Positions 6,432-6,559 of a stretch of 6,559 bases of DNA are shown here, in pieces (position 1 is the first letter of the stretch; each line of letters begins with the position of its first letter). Made by a program: the position numbers and the translations under genes. The stretch is taken from assembly GCA_030598165.1 (NCBI GenBank), contig JAUVQL010000058.1, forward strand, positions 1 through 6,559, in the 5' to 3' direction. This DNA comes from Acidobacteriota bacterium (GTDB lineage Bacteria > Acidobacteriota > Vicinamibacteria > Marinacidobacterales > SMYC01). Below the pieces are notes generated by a model. That model was not told the origin of the DNA, ran no database searches, and saw only the letters and a program-made list of their open reading frames with translations.

Positions 6432-6559
6432 GTTGTCGTCGCGAGCATTTGTGACACCGAGGAATCTTTGCGAACCGAGTCGAAATCGGCATCCGTCAAT
6501 GCCAAAACTCTGTTGTAGGGATCAGCGGTGATGGCGCGTTTCAAGTAGCGCGTGGCTTC
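6428..6559 (-). CDS. C-terminal end of a TPR-like protein (partial, runs off the right edge)
   Basis: The last 43 codons of a gene enter from the right edge. The peptide starts EATRYLKRAITADPYN and ends in a stretch with ALTDADFDSVRKDSSVSQML before ATTT and a TGA at 6428-6430. A helix of the A..YL.RAI..DP.N type followed by D.DFD.VR.D....ML is the usual closing of tetratricopeptide-repeat proteins, where the last repeat is capped by a short 'distance to residue' segment. The rest of the protein is outside the window, so domain content, signal peptide and function cannot be judged. Its stop overlaps the yvcK GTG by 4 bp (GTGA), placing it in the same transcript and making it a likely coupled partner upstream of yvcK. 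The coding frame is sure; the TPR assignment rests on one repeat only. Confidence 0.7.
   Translation of the reverse strand, partial: EATRYLKRAITADPYNRVLALTDADFDSVRKDSSVSQMLATTT

Noticed and set aside
6432..6521. N-terminal extension of YvcK
   Set aside because: The frame is open, but no ATG, GTG or TTG occurs before the TGA at 6522-6524; the region is the end of the TPR-like gene in another frame.

Overview
All real genes in this window lie on the minus strand and read right to left as one tightly packed, operon-like cluster. In transcription order they are: the C-terminal end of a TPR-like protein (6428-6559), yvcK/glmR (5367-6431), a previously unlisted 32-codon ORF (5267-5365), a glmU-like gene (4062-5270), glmS (2165-4003) and a PcrA/UvrD helicase (190-2172). 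The helicase's C-terminal Tudor-like segment follows in the same frame but behind a stop codon (1-189). Three junctions overlap (GTGA at TPR/yvcK, ATGA at small ORF/glmU, 8 bp at glmS/helicase). One pair is separated by a single base (TAA-G-ATG). The only true spacer is the 58 bp between glmU and glmS. No promoter or terminator is convincing; the operon promoter probably lies beyond the right edge.

The central theme is UDP-GlcNAc supply for the cell envelope. GlmS makes glucosamine-6-phosphate. The GlmU-like protein keeps a complete left-handed beta-helix acetyltransferase domain for glucosamine-1-phosphate. YvcK/GlmR is, in Firmicutes, a UDP-GlcNAc-sensing activator of GlmS. GlmM, which connects GlmS to GlmU, is not in the window. 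The striking feature is that the N-terminal uridylyltransferase domain of the GlmU-like protein is about 69 residues short and has lost every recognisable catalytic motif, so UTP-dependent activation must come from elsewhere or the domain has another role.

Other oddities are the in-frame TAA between the helicase core and its Tudor-like tail, which might be real or the product of two compensating homopolymer errors, the small ORF that exactly fills the yvcK-glmU gap, and a 10-bp-period tandem repeat with an adjoining 17-bp palindrome at the 3' end of glmU.

The organism is a bacterium of moderately high GC content that uses ATG, GTG and TTG starts. The protein style and gene grouping suggest an environmental lineage such as Acidobacteriota or a relative, but this is a weak inference. 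There are no RNA genes, insertion sequences, CRISPR arrays or phage genes.
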